Source: Streptomyces africanus
Lineage (GTDB): Bacteria > Actinomycetota > Actinomycetes > Streptomycetales > Streptomycetaceae
Assembly (NCBI RefSeq): GCF_002150735.1
Contig: NZ_MUKA01000004.1
Coordinates: forward strand, 62,001-126,000
Reading direction: 5' to 3'
DNA: 64,000 bases
Of the stretch, positions 36,900-45,094 are shown piece after piece. Numbering within the stretch: position 1 is the stretch's first letter; every line of letters starts with the position of its first letter. The translations under genes and the position numbers were made by a program. The notes below the pieces were generated by a model. It did no database searches. It saw only the letters and a list, made by a program, of their open reading frames with translations, and was not told where the DNA came from.

Positions 36900-38596
36900 G
36901 GCGTCACCGCCGCGGGCCGGCTGCCGAGGGTGATCCAGGCGCTGTCGATGGGGTCGACCGGGTCGCGCTCCTTGTACCGTTCGACGGCTTCCCTCAGCAG
37001 TTCGTCGCGGCGCCACTCCTCTATCCGGGCCTTGGCCGCGTCGTCGGCACCGCGCTGTTCGAGGCGTTCGACGACGGTGCTGACCAGCTGGCCCGCGAGA
37101 TGCTCCAGCAGCTCGACATTGCGTCCGAACTGCTCCTCGAGCTCGTCGTCGTCGAGGCCCGCCGCCATGCCGTTGTGCAGGTCGACGATGAAGTCGAGCA
37201 GGCTGTACGGGTCCGCGAAGACGTCGGAGGCGGGCTCGTTGCTGACGAGGTGCCACTCCCTGAGGAACTGCTGGACCCGCGTGTGGAGCAGCCATGTGCG
37301 CTGGAGATGGGCGAACGCCGCGGGGCTGGCGCCGAGGCGCCGGAACTTGTCGTGGAAGAACAGCAGGCCGGGCACGGCCCAGTAGATGATCGTGTCCCAG
37401 ATGACCTTCGCCACCATCACCTGCGGGTTGCCCATGACGGGGTACTGGCCCTCGTAGGCGACCAGCCAGATCTCGCTGAGCACCAGGTAGACCTGGTTGT
37501 GGGCCACGGCCTTCTCCCGCACGTCCTCGCCGCGGCTGTCCCGTGTGACGAGATCGGTGATGAGGCCGTTGCTGATCGCCATCAGGTCGCCGCCGGAGGA
37601 GTAGAGCGGGTCGATCGAGACCCCCGCCTCCCCGGTCAGGCACCACCGGTCCTCGGAGTACACCTGCGTGCAGCCGTAGGCGTAGTCCTTCATCACCCGG
37701 AAGTCCTGGATCTTCTCCTGGTGCCGCCGCACCTCGGCCGCACACTGGGGCTCGTGCTCGGCGAGCCAGTCCAGGGTCCGCTGGAGGGTGTTGAACCCCT
37801 CGAAGGAGTGGGCCTCGTCCTCGGCGACGATGCCGACGCTCGTCGAGCCCGACGCGAGCGGGATGAGCCACACCCAGTATCCGGGTCCCATCAGGTGGTT
37901 GGTCGACAGCCGGCGCAGGCCGCCGTCGACCCGGGCCCGCCACTGCTCGTCGTCGGACCACTGGTGCACGTCGATCTCGTGCTCGATGCGGAACCAGGAG
38001 GCGTTCGCCCGGTGACCGACCGGCCTGGCCAGACCCAGCTTGCGCTTGAGCAGGCCGGCGCGTCCCGTGGCGTCGACGACCCACCGTGCCCGCAGCGCGT
38101 GCTCTTGCTCGTGTTCGCCGTCGAGGACGCGTACGACGTGGTCGTCGTCGCCGTCGGCGAGCTGCACGTCGCGGACCTTGCAGCGCTGGCGGAAGTCGAC
38201 GCCGAGGCCGGCGACCAGGGTGCCGAGCGCGTTCTCCAGCCGACCGCGGTCGAGCTGGTAGGAGGCCAGTGGAGCCTCGCTGATCTGGCCGTACTCGACA
38301 CGCCGGGAGATGTCCTCGTTGCCCGCGTGGGTGAGGAACATCCGCAGGCCGAACTTGTGCAACTGGTCCCGTTCGAGGTGCTCTTCGAGGCCGAGGACGT
38401 CGCGCAGATAGTGTGCCTGGACCTCGACGCTGGACTCGCCGACCTTGTGGGCAGCCTCGGGCACCGGGTGCTGCCCTCGTTCGAGGACGGTGACCTGGAG
38501 ACCGGGATCGGTGCGCTTGAGCTGGAGGGCCAGGGTCAGTCCGGCGATGCCGCCGCCGAGGATCACCACGTCGAAGCGCTCGGAGATGTCAGGCAT
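36896..38596 (-). CDS. Flavin-dependent halogenase (copy 2)
   Basis: A 566-residue paralogue: GGGIAG at 14-19, HKVGESS at 50-56, Lys81 in HKFGLRMF. It alone of the three keeps the canonical WxWxIP as WVWLIP, making it the safest halogenase call. It starts directly with the FAD domain and lacks the basic N-terminal helix of copy 3. It overlaps its neighbours by four and eight bases. Three halogenases could place separate halogens, or some may have turned to oxidation. Confidence 0.88.
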   Translation of the reverse strand: MPDISERFDVVILGGGIAGLTLALQLKRTDPGLQVTVLERGQHPVPEAAHKVGESSVEVQAHYLRDVLGLEEHLERDQLHKFGLRMFLTHAGNEDISRRVEYGQISEAPLASYQLDRGRLENALGTLVAGLGVDFRQRCKVRDVQLADGDDDHVVRVLDGEHEQEHALRARWVVDATGRAGLLKRKLGLARPVGHRANASWFRIEHEIDVHQWSDDEQWRARVDGGLRRLSTNHLMGPGYWVWLIPLASGSTSVGIVAEDEAHSFEGFNTLQRTLDWLAEHEPQCAAEVRRHQEKIQDFRVMKDYAYGCTQVYSEDRWCLTGEAGVSIDPLYSSGGDLMAISNGLITDLVTRDSRGEDVREKAVAHNQVYLVLSEIWLVAYEGQYPVMGNPQVMVAKVIWDTIIYWAVPGLLFFHDKFRRLGASPAAFAHLQRTWLLHTRVQQFLREWHLVSNEPASDVFADPYSLLDFIVDLHNGMAAGLDDDELEEQFGRNVELLEHLAGQLVSTVVERLEQRGADDAAKARIEEWRRDELLREAVERYKERDPVDPIDSAWITLGSRPAAVTP

Positions 38597-40439
38597 AGCT
38601 CACCTCGCTGCTCTGCTTTTCCATGCTGTCCGCTCCGTTCGGTTCGTGACCTGCGGTGCTCTCCCCCGGGCGGGGCGGGCGCAGGGCGATCCAGCCCTCA
38701 CTGGTGGGGTTGTGCTGCCGCTCGCGCCGATGCGTCGCGATCAGGTCGGCGATCAGGGGATCCCGCTGCCAGGCCTGGACCTGGGCGATGACGCGGTCGT
38801 CGTCGTACCGGTCGCCGTGGGCGTCGATGACCGCGGTGACCAGTTGCCCGGCCAGTTGGGCCAGGAGCGTGGCGTTGTCCGAGAAGCGCTCGGGGAACCT
38901 GCTGCCGGGCAGGTCGTCGGCCATGCCGGCGTGCAGCTTCACCATGAAGTTCAGCGGGGAGTACAGGTCGACGAACCTGGCCTCGAGACGGGAGTCGTCG
39001 ATGGCCGCCCACTCGCGGAAGAACGCCTGGACCCGGTTGCTGATGTCGGTGAGGCGTTCCAGGTCGGCGGCCACCGAGGGACTGCCGCCCACGGTGCGGA
39101 ACTTGTCCTGGAAGAAGAGCAGGCCGAAGACCCCCCAGTAGAAGGCGGTGTCCCAGATGACCTTGGAGGCCATCACGCGGGCGTTGCCCATCAGCGCGTA
39201 CTGGTTCTCGTAGACGGCGAGCCACATGTCGGTGACACGCCTGAACAGCGAGTCGTGCACGGACGCCAGGGCCGATACGTCCTCGCCGTCCAGGGACCTG
39301 GTGACCAGGTCGGCCACCAGTGCGTTGCTGACGGCGATCAGATCCAGGCCCGGTGAGTAGAGCGGGTCGAGGAAGATCCCGGACTCGCCGGTGAGGCACC
39401 AGCGTGCGCTGCCGTCGTAGACCTGGTCGCAGCTGTAGGAGTAGTCCTTCATCACCCGGAAGTCCTGGATCTTGTCGCGGTGTTCCTCGACGGCCCGGGC
39501 GCACTGCGGTTCGTGCTCGGCGAGCCAGTCCAGGGCCCGTTCAAGGGTGTTGAAGTCGTCGAACCGGTGCGTGCCGGCCTCCGCGACGATGCCGATGCTG
39601 ATGGATCCGGAGGCGAGCCGGATGAGCCAGACCCAGTAGCCCGGTCCCATCAGATGGTTGGTGGACAGTTCCCGCCGGCCCTCGCGGATCCGGGCGTGCC
39701 ACGCCTGGTCGTCGCTCCAGGTTCCGAGGTCGATGGGGTGCCCGACCCTGAACCAGGCGGCGTTGGCCTTGTGGCCCACGTCCTTGCGGAGTCCGAACCG
39801 GCGGGGCAGGAGCCGGCCGCGTCCGGTGGCGTCGATCACCCAGCGGGCCCGGACGCTGTGTTCCTCGCTGTCCGTGAGCAACTGGACCTCGTGGTGGGAC
39901 CCGTCGGGTGAGAACGCGACGTCGACGACCTTGCTGCCCGGGAGGAACTCGACGCCGTCCCGGGAACAGGCCGCGCCGAGTTCGTTCTCCAGGCGTCCTC
40001 GGTCGAGTTGATAGGTGGCCAGCGGAGGGAAGACCGAACTGCCGAGTTCCACGCGCTCGGCGATGTCGGCGTTGTCCTCGCTGCTGAAGAACATGCGCAG
40101 ACCGAACTTGCGGATCTGCTGTGTCTGAAGGTGTTCGCCGAGTCCGAGGATGTCCCGCAGGTAGTGGGCGGCGATCTCCACGGTCGATTCGCCGACCTTG
40201 TGTGCGGCCTCGGGCACGGGGTGCCGCTGTCGCTCGGCGACCAGCACCCGGATGCCCGGCCGCTCCCGGCGAAGGTGGAGCGCCAGAGTGAGGCCGGCGG
40301 CGCCGCCTCCCAGAATCACGGCGTCGTAGTGGCCGGGCCTGGTGGTGCCGCCGGCGACACGCGTCCGGAGCTTCCGAGCGAGCAGGGCCCGCTTCTCCGC
40401 AGACAGGTCGGATATGCGATGTCGTGCTGGTTGGGTCAT
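38589..40439 (-). CDS. Flavin-dependent halogenase (copy 3), first gene of the PKS operon
   Basis: A 616-residue paralogue: GGGAAG at 45-50, HKVGEST at 80-86, Lys111 in RKFGLRMF, and WVWLIR in the WxWxIP position. Residues 12-25 (LSAEKRALLARKLR) form an extra basic helix resembling the thioesterase start, a possible docking element. AAGGGGGATGC precedes the ATG. It opens the leftward operon, and its promoter must lie in the 218-base gap 40440-40657 shared with the SnoaL-like gene. A fragment at 44318-44590 closely resembles its N-terminal region. Confidence 0.86.
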   Translation of the reverse strand: MTQPARHRISDLSAEKRALLARKLRTRVAGGTTRPGHYDAVILGGGAAGLTLALHLRRERPGIRVLVAERQRHPVPEAAHKVGESTVEIAAHYLRDILGLGEHLQTQQIRKFGLRMFFSSEDNADIAERVELGSSVFPPLATYQLDRGRLENELGAACSRDGVEFLPGSKVVDVAFSPDGSHHEVQLLTDSEEHSVRARWVIDATGRGRLLPRRFGLRKDVGHKANAAWFRVGHPIDLGTWSDDQAWHARIREGRRELSTNHLMGPGYWVWLIRLASGSISIGIVAEAGTHRFDDFNTLERALDWLAEHEPQCARAVEEHRDKIQDFRVMKDYSYSCDQVYDGSARWCLTGESGIFLDPLYSPGLDLIAVSNALVADLVTRSLDGEDVSALASVHDSLFRRVTDMWLAVYENQYALMGNARVMASKVIWDTAFYWGVFGLLFFQDKFRTVGGSPSVAADLERLTDISNRVQAFFREWAAIDDSRLEARFVDLYSPLNFMVKLHAGMADDLPGSRFPERFSDNATLLAQLAGQLVTAVIDAHGDRYDDDRVIAQVQAWQRDPLIADLIATHRRERQHNPTSEGWIALRPPRPGESTAGHEPNGADSMEKQSSEVSYA

Positions 40440-40657
40440 GCATCCCCCTTCATCCCAAATGACTATCGGTGGCGGGATTACGGAGGACTTACTTCATGTG
40501 CAAGCTGAGGGCTTTGATCCCCTTTGCCCATGGGCTGTTCGGCGGCCCCGGACGGCGGGGGGCGTGTCCCCGGCGGGCCTGCCCCGGTTGAGCAGGGGGC
40601 AGCGGTCGACTCTCGATCGAGCGCCGCGCGTTCACCTCGACACCACAGGAAGCAGCC

Positions 40658-41035
40658 ATGATCGACGCACCCAGCCCAGCCCTGGAGACCGCCCTCGCCT
40701 ACCACCGGGCCTGGACCGGTCACGACTTCGACCGGGCCATGACCTACATCGACGACGACATCGTGTGCGAGGCACCGGCCGGACGCCTCCAGGGCGCCGA
40801 CGCGTTCAGGGGGTTCATGGAGCCCTTCACGCACATTCTCACCGACTCCAGCCTGCTGGCCGCTTTCGGCGACGAGACGACGGCGCTGCTGATGTACGAC
40901 ACCAGGACGCTGCCGGTCGAGAGCGCTCCCGGAGCAGAGTGCCTGACGGTTCAGGACGGCACCATCACGCATATGCGGATCATCTTCAACCAGGCACCGT
41001 TCATCGCCGCGGAGGCCCGGGCGGCCGGATCGTGA
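40658..41035 (+). CDS. SnoaL-like / NTF2-fold protein
   Basis: A 125-residue NTF2-like protein: ALAYHRAWTGHDFDRAMTYI at the start, then DDDIVCEAPAGRLQGADAFR and a strand-rich C-terminal half. SnoaL-fold proteins in polyketide clusters act as cyclases, isomerases or hydrolases, while others only bind ligand; catalytic residues cannot be assigned here. It is transcribed divergently from the halogenase operon, preceded by an AGGAAG ribosome-binding site. Confidence 0.75.
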   Translation: MIDAPSPALETALAYHRAWTGHDFDRAMTYIDDDIVCEAPAGRLQGADAFRGFMEPFTHILTDSSLLAAFGDETTALLMYDTRTLPVESAPGAECLTVQDGTITHMRIIFNQAPFIAAEARAAGS

Positions 41036-41199
41036 CCGCGGGGTCCTGACTGCGGGGTCGTGACCGCGGGATCCCGATCGCTGGGTCGTGGCGTCGGGCC
41101 GGGCGCCGCGCCCCGAAGCGCACGGACGTCAACGCGCCGTGGATCGGTCGGAGCAGGCGCCCGCCAGGGCCCTTGCCGCCCGTACCGGAGCGGTACTCG

Positions 41200-41241
41200 G
41201 ATCACTGCGGTGATGTCTCCTCAGATCACCGCGGTGACGTC
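41200..41241. repeat. 24-bp-spaced duplication of the SARP 3' end
   Basis: Two copies of an 18-base element (41200-41217 and 41224-41241, 16 of 18 bases identical), each nearly palindromic around TCACCGCGGTGA. One copy encodes the last residues of the SARP gene (DVTAVI) and its stop; the other lies just past the stop. It looks like a small tandem duplication and may also form hairpins between the converging SnoaL-like and SARP genes. The preceding 41030-41090 holds further short near-repeats of GGGGTCGTGACCGC. Confidence 0.55.
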
Positions 41242-42138
41242 CCGCCGCGCCGGGGCAGGGGCCGGCCGCCCTGGAACGCGGCCGAGCTGCGGCGTATGCA
41301 TGATCCGCTCCCGCAGCGCCAGCAGGTGACTGCCCGGCGCGGCGCCGAGGTCGCGTTCGACGGACCGCAGGAACAGTGACAGCTGGTCCAGCGCATACGC
41401 GGCCCGGCCGAGCTTGAGGTGGGCCTCGACGATGGTGGTGACGGCCAGTTCGTTGTACGGGTCCAGCCGCAGCTTTTCGTAGGCGTACTCCAGCGCCTCG
41501 TCCAGCTCGCCTCGTGCACTGTGGATCTGGATCAGACGGAGCAACGCCTGTGCGGAGAGTCCCTCGTACTGCCTGCGGAAGGGGGCCAGCCACTGCTGCT
41601 GGGCCTCCTCACCCTCGAGGAACCGGCGGACGGTGTAGGCGGCGACCCTGCTGTAGTAGAAGCAGGCACGGCGTGCGTCCCCACGGGCGTCGCAGGCGCG
41701 CGCCTGTTCGAAGAGCCGCTCCACCTCGTGCACGTCGCTCCACCACCCTTCGTCGGCTTCGAAGCGGTAGAAGTTGGTGCCGCTGCGGTGGATGAAGGAC
41801 GACTCCTGACCCGGCCGCAGATCCGGCTCGAGCATCCGCCGCAGGCAGTGCATGCCGACATGGAAGCCGCTGGCAGCCTTGTCCGGGTCGGTGTCCTGCC
41901 AGCCGAGGTCGATGAGCTGGTCCATGGACACCGGCTTGCCGGGGTTCAGCAGGAACCACTTGAGCAACAACAGTGCCTTCTCCCGGCGTTGCCGACGCCG
42001 GCCGAGCACTTCTTCCCCCTTGAAGACCCGGAAGGGCCCGAACAGGTAGGCCCGGTAGGTGGCTTGGTGCTCCCGATCCCGTGGATGACTCCACTCGGGC
42101 TCCGGAAGCAGGGCTGGTTCCGATGTCATACCTCGCAC
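41221..42138 (-). CDS. SARP-family transcriptional regulator 1
   Basis: A 305-residue SARP: an OmpR-like winged-helix DNA-binding domain about 28-120 (YLFGPFRVFKG, LLLKWFLLNPGKPVSMDQLI) and a bacterial transcriptional activation domain about 125-270. No ATPase domain follows, so it is the short, pathway-specific type that binds direct repeats near promoters. The GTG at 42138 has GGGGAGGG five bases before it and is preferred to ATG 42129. It probably activates the PKS/halogenase operon. No TTA codon seen. Confidence 0.88.
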   Translation of the reverse strand: MRGMTSEPALLPEPEWSHPRDREHQATYRAYLFGPFRVFKGEEVLGRRRQRREKALLLLKWFLLNPGKPVSMDQLIDLGWQDTDPDKAASGFHVGMHCLRRMLEPDLRPGQESSFIHRSGTNFYRFEADEGWWSDVHEVERLFEQARACDARGDARRACFYYSRVAAYTVRRFLEGEEAQQQWLAPFRRQYEGLSAQALLRLIQIHSARGELDEALEYAYEKLRLDPYNELAVTTIVEAHLKLGRAAYALDQLSLFLRSVERDLGAAPGSHLLALRERIMHTPQLGRVPGRPAPAPARRDVTAVI

Positions 42139-42205
42139 GTTCGCCCTCCCCGTTTTGTTGCGTAGCGATCGTGTATGGGTATTGGGTCAGTTACTAGCGT
42201 TAACG

Positions 42206-42220
42206 GTGAACGGTGTTCAC
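42206..42220. promoter_or_regulatory. Inverted repeat between SARP 1 and TetR genes, candidate operator
   Basis: GTGAAC, a three-base spacer, then GTTCAC: a perfect six-base dyad in the 170-base divergent gap 42139-42308. A looser second dyad (AACGTT with AGCGTT, 42221-42236) follows. Both divergent promoters must lie here, so this is a plausible site for the TetR regulator to control itself and SARP 1. The gap is AT-richer than its surroundings. Confidence 0.55.
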
Positions 42221-42308
42221 GAACGTTGTCAAGCGTTACCGTGGATCCGGCGGCTGGGCATACCTGCCTTTCTGCGCGCCTTGACGGTGAAGGACTTGGA
42301 GGTGCCGG

Positions 42309-43154
42309 ATGAGTCAGGTCGATCCCGCGCGCGTGGAGCCGACGCGCCCGGCGTTGAGCCGAAGGGAGCGTCTGCGACAGTCCACCCGCGATGAGATCGT
42401 CCAGGCCGGCCGGTCGCTGCTGCGTGAGGGCCGCGAGGTGACGCTGCGTGCCGTGGCGTCCGAGATGGGCTTCACCGCGCCCGCGCTGTACCGGTATGTC
42501 GGCAACGTCGCCGCGCTCAACCAGCTCCTGTCGAACCACATCTTCGCCGAGATCGTCCGCGAGATGTCCACGACGGCCCAGCCCTACGGCGACGACGACC
42601 CCGCGGCGCAGATGGTCGCGGCCGCCACCGCCTTCCGATGCTGGGCGCTGGAGCACATCGACGAGTTCCGGCTGGTGTTCCACACGAACTCCCTCTCGGG
42701 GGAGCACGTCACCCGGGCCGAGGCCGGCAAGCCGCTGAATCCGCTCGCGCCGTCCACCGCGACGGGCGCCGCCGACGGGGTGCAGAAGTTCGCCGAGTTC
42801 TTCGGGGGGATCTTCGTCAGACTGTCGCAGCAGCACCCGTTTCCCGTGCCCGCCCCCGAGGAGCTCGACGACGCGTTCGTGGCCGTCCACTCCCCCGGCG
42901 GGGACGGCAGACCCGACCTCGTGGGACTCCTCGGCAAGGACGGGCTGGGCCTGATCTGGCTGTTCGAACTGTCCTGGGCACAGCTGTACGGCATCGTGAC
43001 CCTGGAGGTGTTCGGCCACATCCGTCCTCAGCTGATCAAGTCGGGGGCCCTGTTCACCGCCGTGATGCGGGAGATCGGCAGCCGCGCCGGGATGGCCGAC
43101 GACTGGGACCGCCTGGCGGCGGTCAGCCAGGAGGTAGTGGCCCGCAGGGCGTAG
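42309..43154 (+). CDS. TetR-family regulator with a long C-terminal (WHG-type) domain
   Basis: A 281-residue TetR regulator: RDEIVQAGRSLLREGREVTL, then the helix-turn-helix SEMGFTAPALYRYVGNVAAL (about 53-72), followed by a ligand domain of about 200 residues, longer than usual and resembling the TetR WHG class (LFELSWAQLYGIVTLEVFGH). GGAGG lies before the ATG. Divergent from SARP 1 and convergent with SARP 2, it is placed to control the cluster, perhaps in response to its product. Confidence 0.86.
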   Translation: MSQVDPARVEPTRPALSRRERLRQSTRDEIVQAGRSLLREGREVTLRAVASEMGFTAPALYRYVGNVAALNQLLSNHIFAEIVREMSTTAQPYGDDDPAAQMVAAATAFRCWALEHIDEFRLVFHTNSLSGEHVTRAEAGKPLNPLAPSTATGAADGVQKFAEFFGGIFVRLSQQHPFPVPAPEELDDAFVAVHSPGGDGRPDLVGLLGKDGLGLIWLFELSWAQLYGIVTLEVFGHIRPQLIKSGALFTAVMREIGSRAGMADDWDRLAAVSQEVVARRA

Positions 43155-43216
43155 CGGCGGAAGGTGACGGCCGGTCAGGGACCGCTGCGGCTCGGCGCGA
43201 TGCCCCGGCCTCGGCG

Positions 43217-44044
43217 TCATCGCGCCCACCTCACCCGCTCCCACAAGGCCCGCATTTCAGGGCTGGGCGGCACCCCGAGATCCTCCTGCAGCAGGCCGAC
43301 GAACTGCTCGAGCTGCGCAACGGCCCCCGTCAGGCTGCCTTGCTGGAGATGGATCTCCACGACGGCTGTGGCCGCCTCCTCCGAGTAGGGGTCACGGTCC
43401 AAAATCCTCATCGCGCAGGTCAGCGCCTCATACAGATGGCCGGTCCGACGGTGCAGGCGTAACAGCTGAAGCAGGGCTTCCTCGTGGCCGCGCTCATGGG
43501 CCGCCCGGAAGGGCGCGAAGGCGTCGTGGTACACCTCCTCCGGCAGGAAGCCCTGGTCGTAGCGGGCCAGCAAGCGTTCGTACGACGCTATCGCCGCCGG
43601 TGCGTCGCCCGCCCTTCGTGCGGCACACGCGGACTTCGACAGCAGCACGACGTCCTCGGCATCCGTCCACCAGCAGCCGGACGGGTCGAACCAGTAGTGC
43701 CCGTTCGGGTCCGACCGAATGAACCTCGACGGCTGCCTGGTGGCGAGCTCGGGCTCCAGGATCCGACGCAGGGAGTGCTGTGTCACATGGAGCCGGTTCG
43801 CCCGATTCCCCGGACTGCCGGGCCAGAGCACGTCCGCGAGCTCACTGTCGCGGAACTCCTGTCCGGGGTTGAGCAGGAACCACTTGAGCAGCGTGCGCGC
43901 GCTCGCCCGCCCCCCGCGCGGGTCCCCCAACGGGGCGCCCGCGCGATGCACCCGGAACGGGCCGAAGAGCCACGCCTCATACTCCCTGCGTGTACCGGCC
44001 GACCGGCCGGCACCGTCCGGCGAGCCCCCTGATGATCCGTCCAT
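43217..44044 (-). CDS. SARP-family transcriptional regulator 2, contains a TTA codon
   Basis: A 275-residue SARP: winged-helix domain about 22-115 (EAWLFGPFRVHRAG, TLLKWFLLNPGQEF) and activation domain about 120-265. The N-terminal 20 residues are Gly/Ser-rich. One leucine codon in the LLQLLRLHRR segment is TTA (plus strand 43460-43462). In Streptomyces TTA needs the bldA tRNA, so translation of this regulator should be delayed to the developmental or stationary phase. ATG 44044 is preferred over a start at 44077. Confidence 0.88.
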   Translation of the reverse strand: MDGSSGGSPDGAGRSAGTRREYEAWLFGPFRVHRAGAPLGDPRGGRASARTLLKWFLLNPGQEFRDSELADVLWPGSPGNRANRLHVTQHSLRRILEPELATRQPSRFIRSDPNGHYWFDPSGCWWTDAEDVVLLSKSACAARRAGDAPAAIASYERLLARYDQGFLPEEVYHDAFAPFRAAHERGHEEALLQLLRLHRRTGHLYEALTCAMRILDRDPYSEEAATAVVEIHLQQGSLTGAVAQLEQFVGLLQEDLGVPPSPEMRALWERVRWAR

Positions 44045-44317
44045 CTTGCCCCCCCCGTACTCCCTGAACAGCACCACGGTCGACCCGTCGCTCCCCTGGC
44101 GGAACCATCCGAATCACCCGGTATGCAGGCATTGATCACCCTAAGTACCCACATCCCGGCGGATCCCGGCCTCCGCACGGACCGCCCTCCGGCTTGACCA
44201 GGCATGCTGCCAGCAGCAAGCGAAAGCTATAGGGCCTCGATTCAGCCACCTTGCTCCCGGTGTAAGTCGTCTGTAACCGCACCGCCGGAAAGTCCCCTTC
44301 TGCATCGAGGGGGATCC

Positions 44318-44590
44318 ATGAGCCGACCGCCGGCGCAACGCACGTCCGGCATGTCCAACACGACGCGGGAGTTGCTCGCGCTGGGGCTGCGCCGGCAGCT
44401 CGGCCTCAGCCGGGTCGCGTCCGATGACTACGACGTTCCGAACCCCGGCGCCGGTTCAGGGGCATCGACAGTGGACATCGCCGCCCACTATCTGTACGAC
44501 ATCCTCCGACTCGGTGACCTGACCCCGCCTCACGAGGGCGGCGGCGCCACTTTCCCGACCCGTAAGCGATCGGTAAGTCGCCGGGACTAG
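44318..44590 (+). pseudogene. Remnant of a flavin-dependent halogenase gene
   Basis: An intact 90-codon frame whose segment STVDIAAHYLYDILRLGD matches STVEIAAHYLRDILGLGE of the halogenase at 38589-40439 (14 of 18). The start (TTRELLALGLRRQLG, then DYDV) resembles that protein's N-terminal helix and the YDAVILGG strand. The FAD motif and about 40 residues between these parts are missing, and everything after residue 75 is lost. It cannot bind FAD, so it is a deleted halogenase copy, showing past gene duplication on this side of the cluster. Confidence 0.7.
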
Positions 44591-44597
44591 CTTCAGC

Positions 44598-44620
44598 GAG
44601 GCAGCCGCAGAGGCTGCCTC
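44598..44620. terminator. Hairpin at the end of the halogenase remnant
   Basis: A perfect nine-base stem GAGGCAGCC / GGCTGCCTC with a five-base loop, eight bases after the remnant's stop. There is no U tract, as usual in Streptomyces. It may be a terminator that survived from the lost gene's operon; function is inferred from shape and position. Confidence 0.5.
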
Positions 44621-44724
44621 CCGGCCACCCGTTCGGCGTGACGGACCCGGAGGGCAACCACCTCCAGCTGTTCGATGTGTATCCGCAGGTCAAAGAGATC
44701 CAGAGCCAACTCGGCCTGGACTGA
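44621..44724 (+). pseudogene. C-terminal fragment of a VOC (glyoxalase-like) family gene
   Basis: A frame ending in TGA at 44722-44724 reads HPFGVTDPEGNHLQLFDVY followed by about 15 residues. This is the classic C-terminal strand of vicinal-oxygen-chelate proteins, including the metal-ligand Glu of DPEGN. No upstream part or start is present: the frame runs straight into the hairpin and halogenase remnant. Together with the remnant it marks a deletion that joined two truncated genes. Confidence 0.65.
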
Positions 44725-44741
44725 CCACAAGGAGCCGACCG

Positions 44742-45071
44742 ATGTCCATGACCGTCGAGGAGCTGTTCGAGCACCTGTCGACGCGCTTCAACACGGAGGC
44801 CGCCGCAGGCCTGAACCGGACCCTGCAGTGGAAGATCACCGATGTGGACCCGGGCATCTGGGCCTTCGAGATCAAGGACGGGAAGGGCCGTCTCATCCCG
44901 GGCGGGGTCGACGAGCCCGACACGACGTTCGTGACCAGCAGCGAGACATGGGTCGCGATCGCCGAGGGCCGCCAGGACGCGATGCGCGCCTTCATGACCG
45001 GAAAGCTCAAGGTCAAGGGCGACATGATGCTCGCGATGAAGGTCCCCAAGCTCTTCGAAACCGGCGTCTGA
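44742..45071 (+). CDS. SCP2 sterol-binding domain protein
   Basis: A 109-residue stand-alone SCP2 domain: WKITDVDPGIWAFEIKDG, TTFVTSSETWVAIAEGR, and the closing FMTGKLKVKGDMMLAMKVPK typical of this lipid-binding fold. It has a hydrophobic cavity in known members and could carry an acyl or polyketide intermediate. AAGGAG precedes the ATG. It opens the rightward operon with the methyltransferase, YciI-like protein and exporter. Confidence 0.85.
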   Translation: MSMTVEELFEHLSTRFNTEAAAGLNRTLQWKITDVDPGIWAFEIKDGKGRLIPGGVDEPDTTFVTSSETWVAIAEGRQDAMRAFMTGKLKVKGDMMLAMKVPKLFETGV

Positions 45072-45094
45072 CACCTGACCGAGGAGTTGACGAC

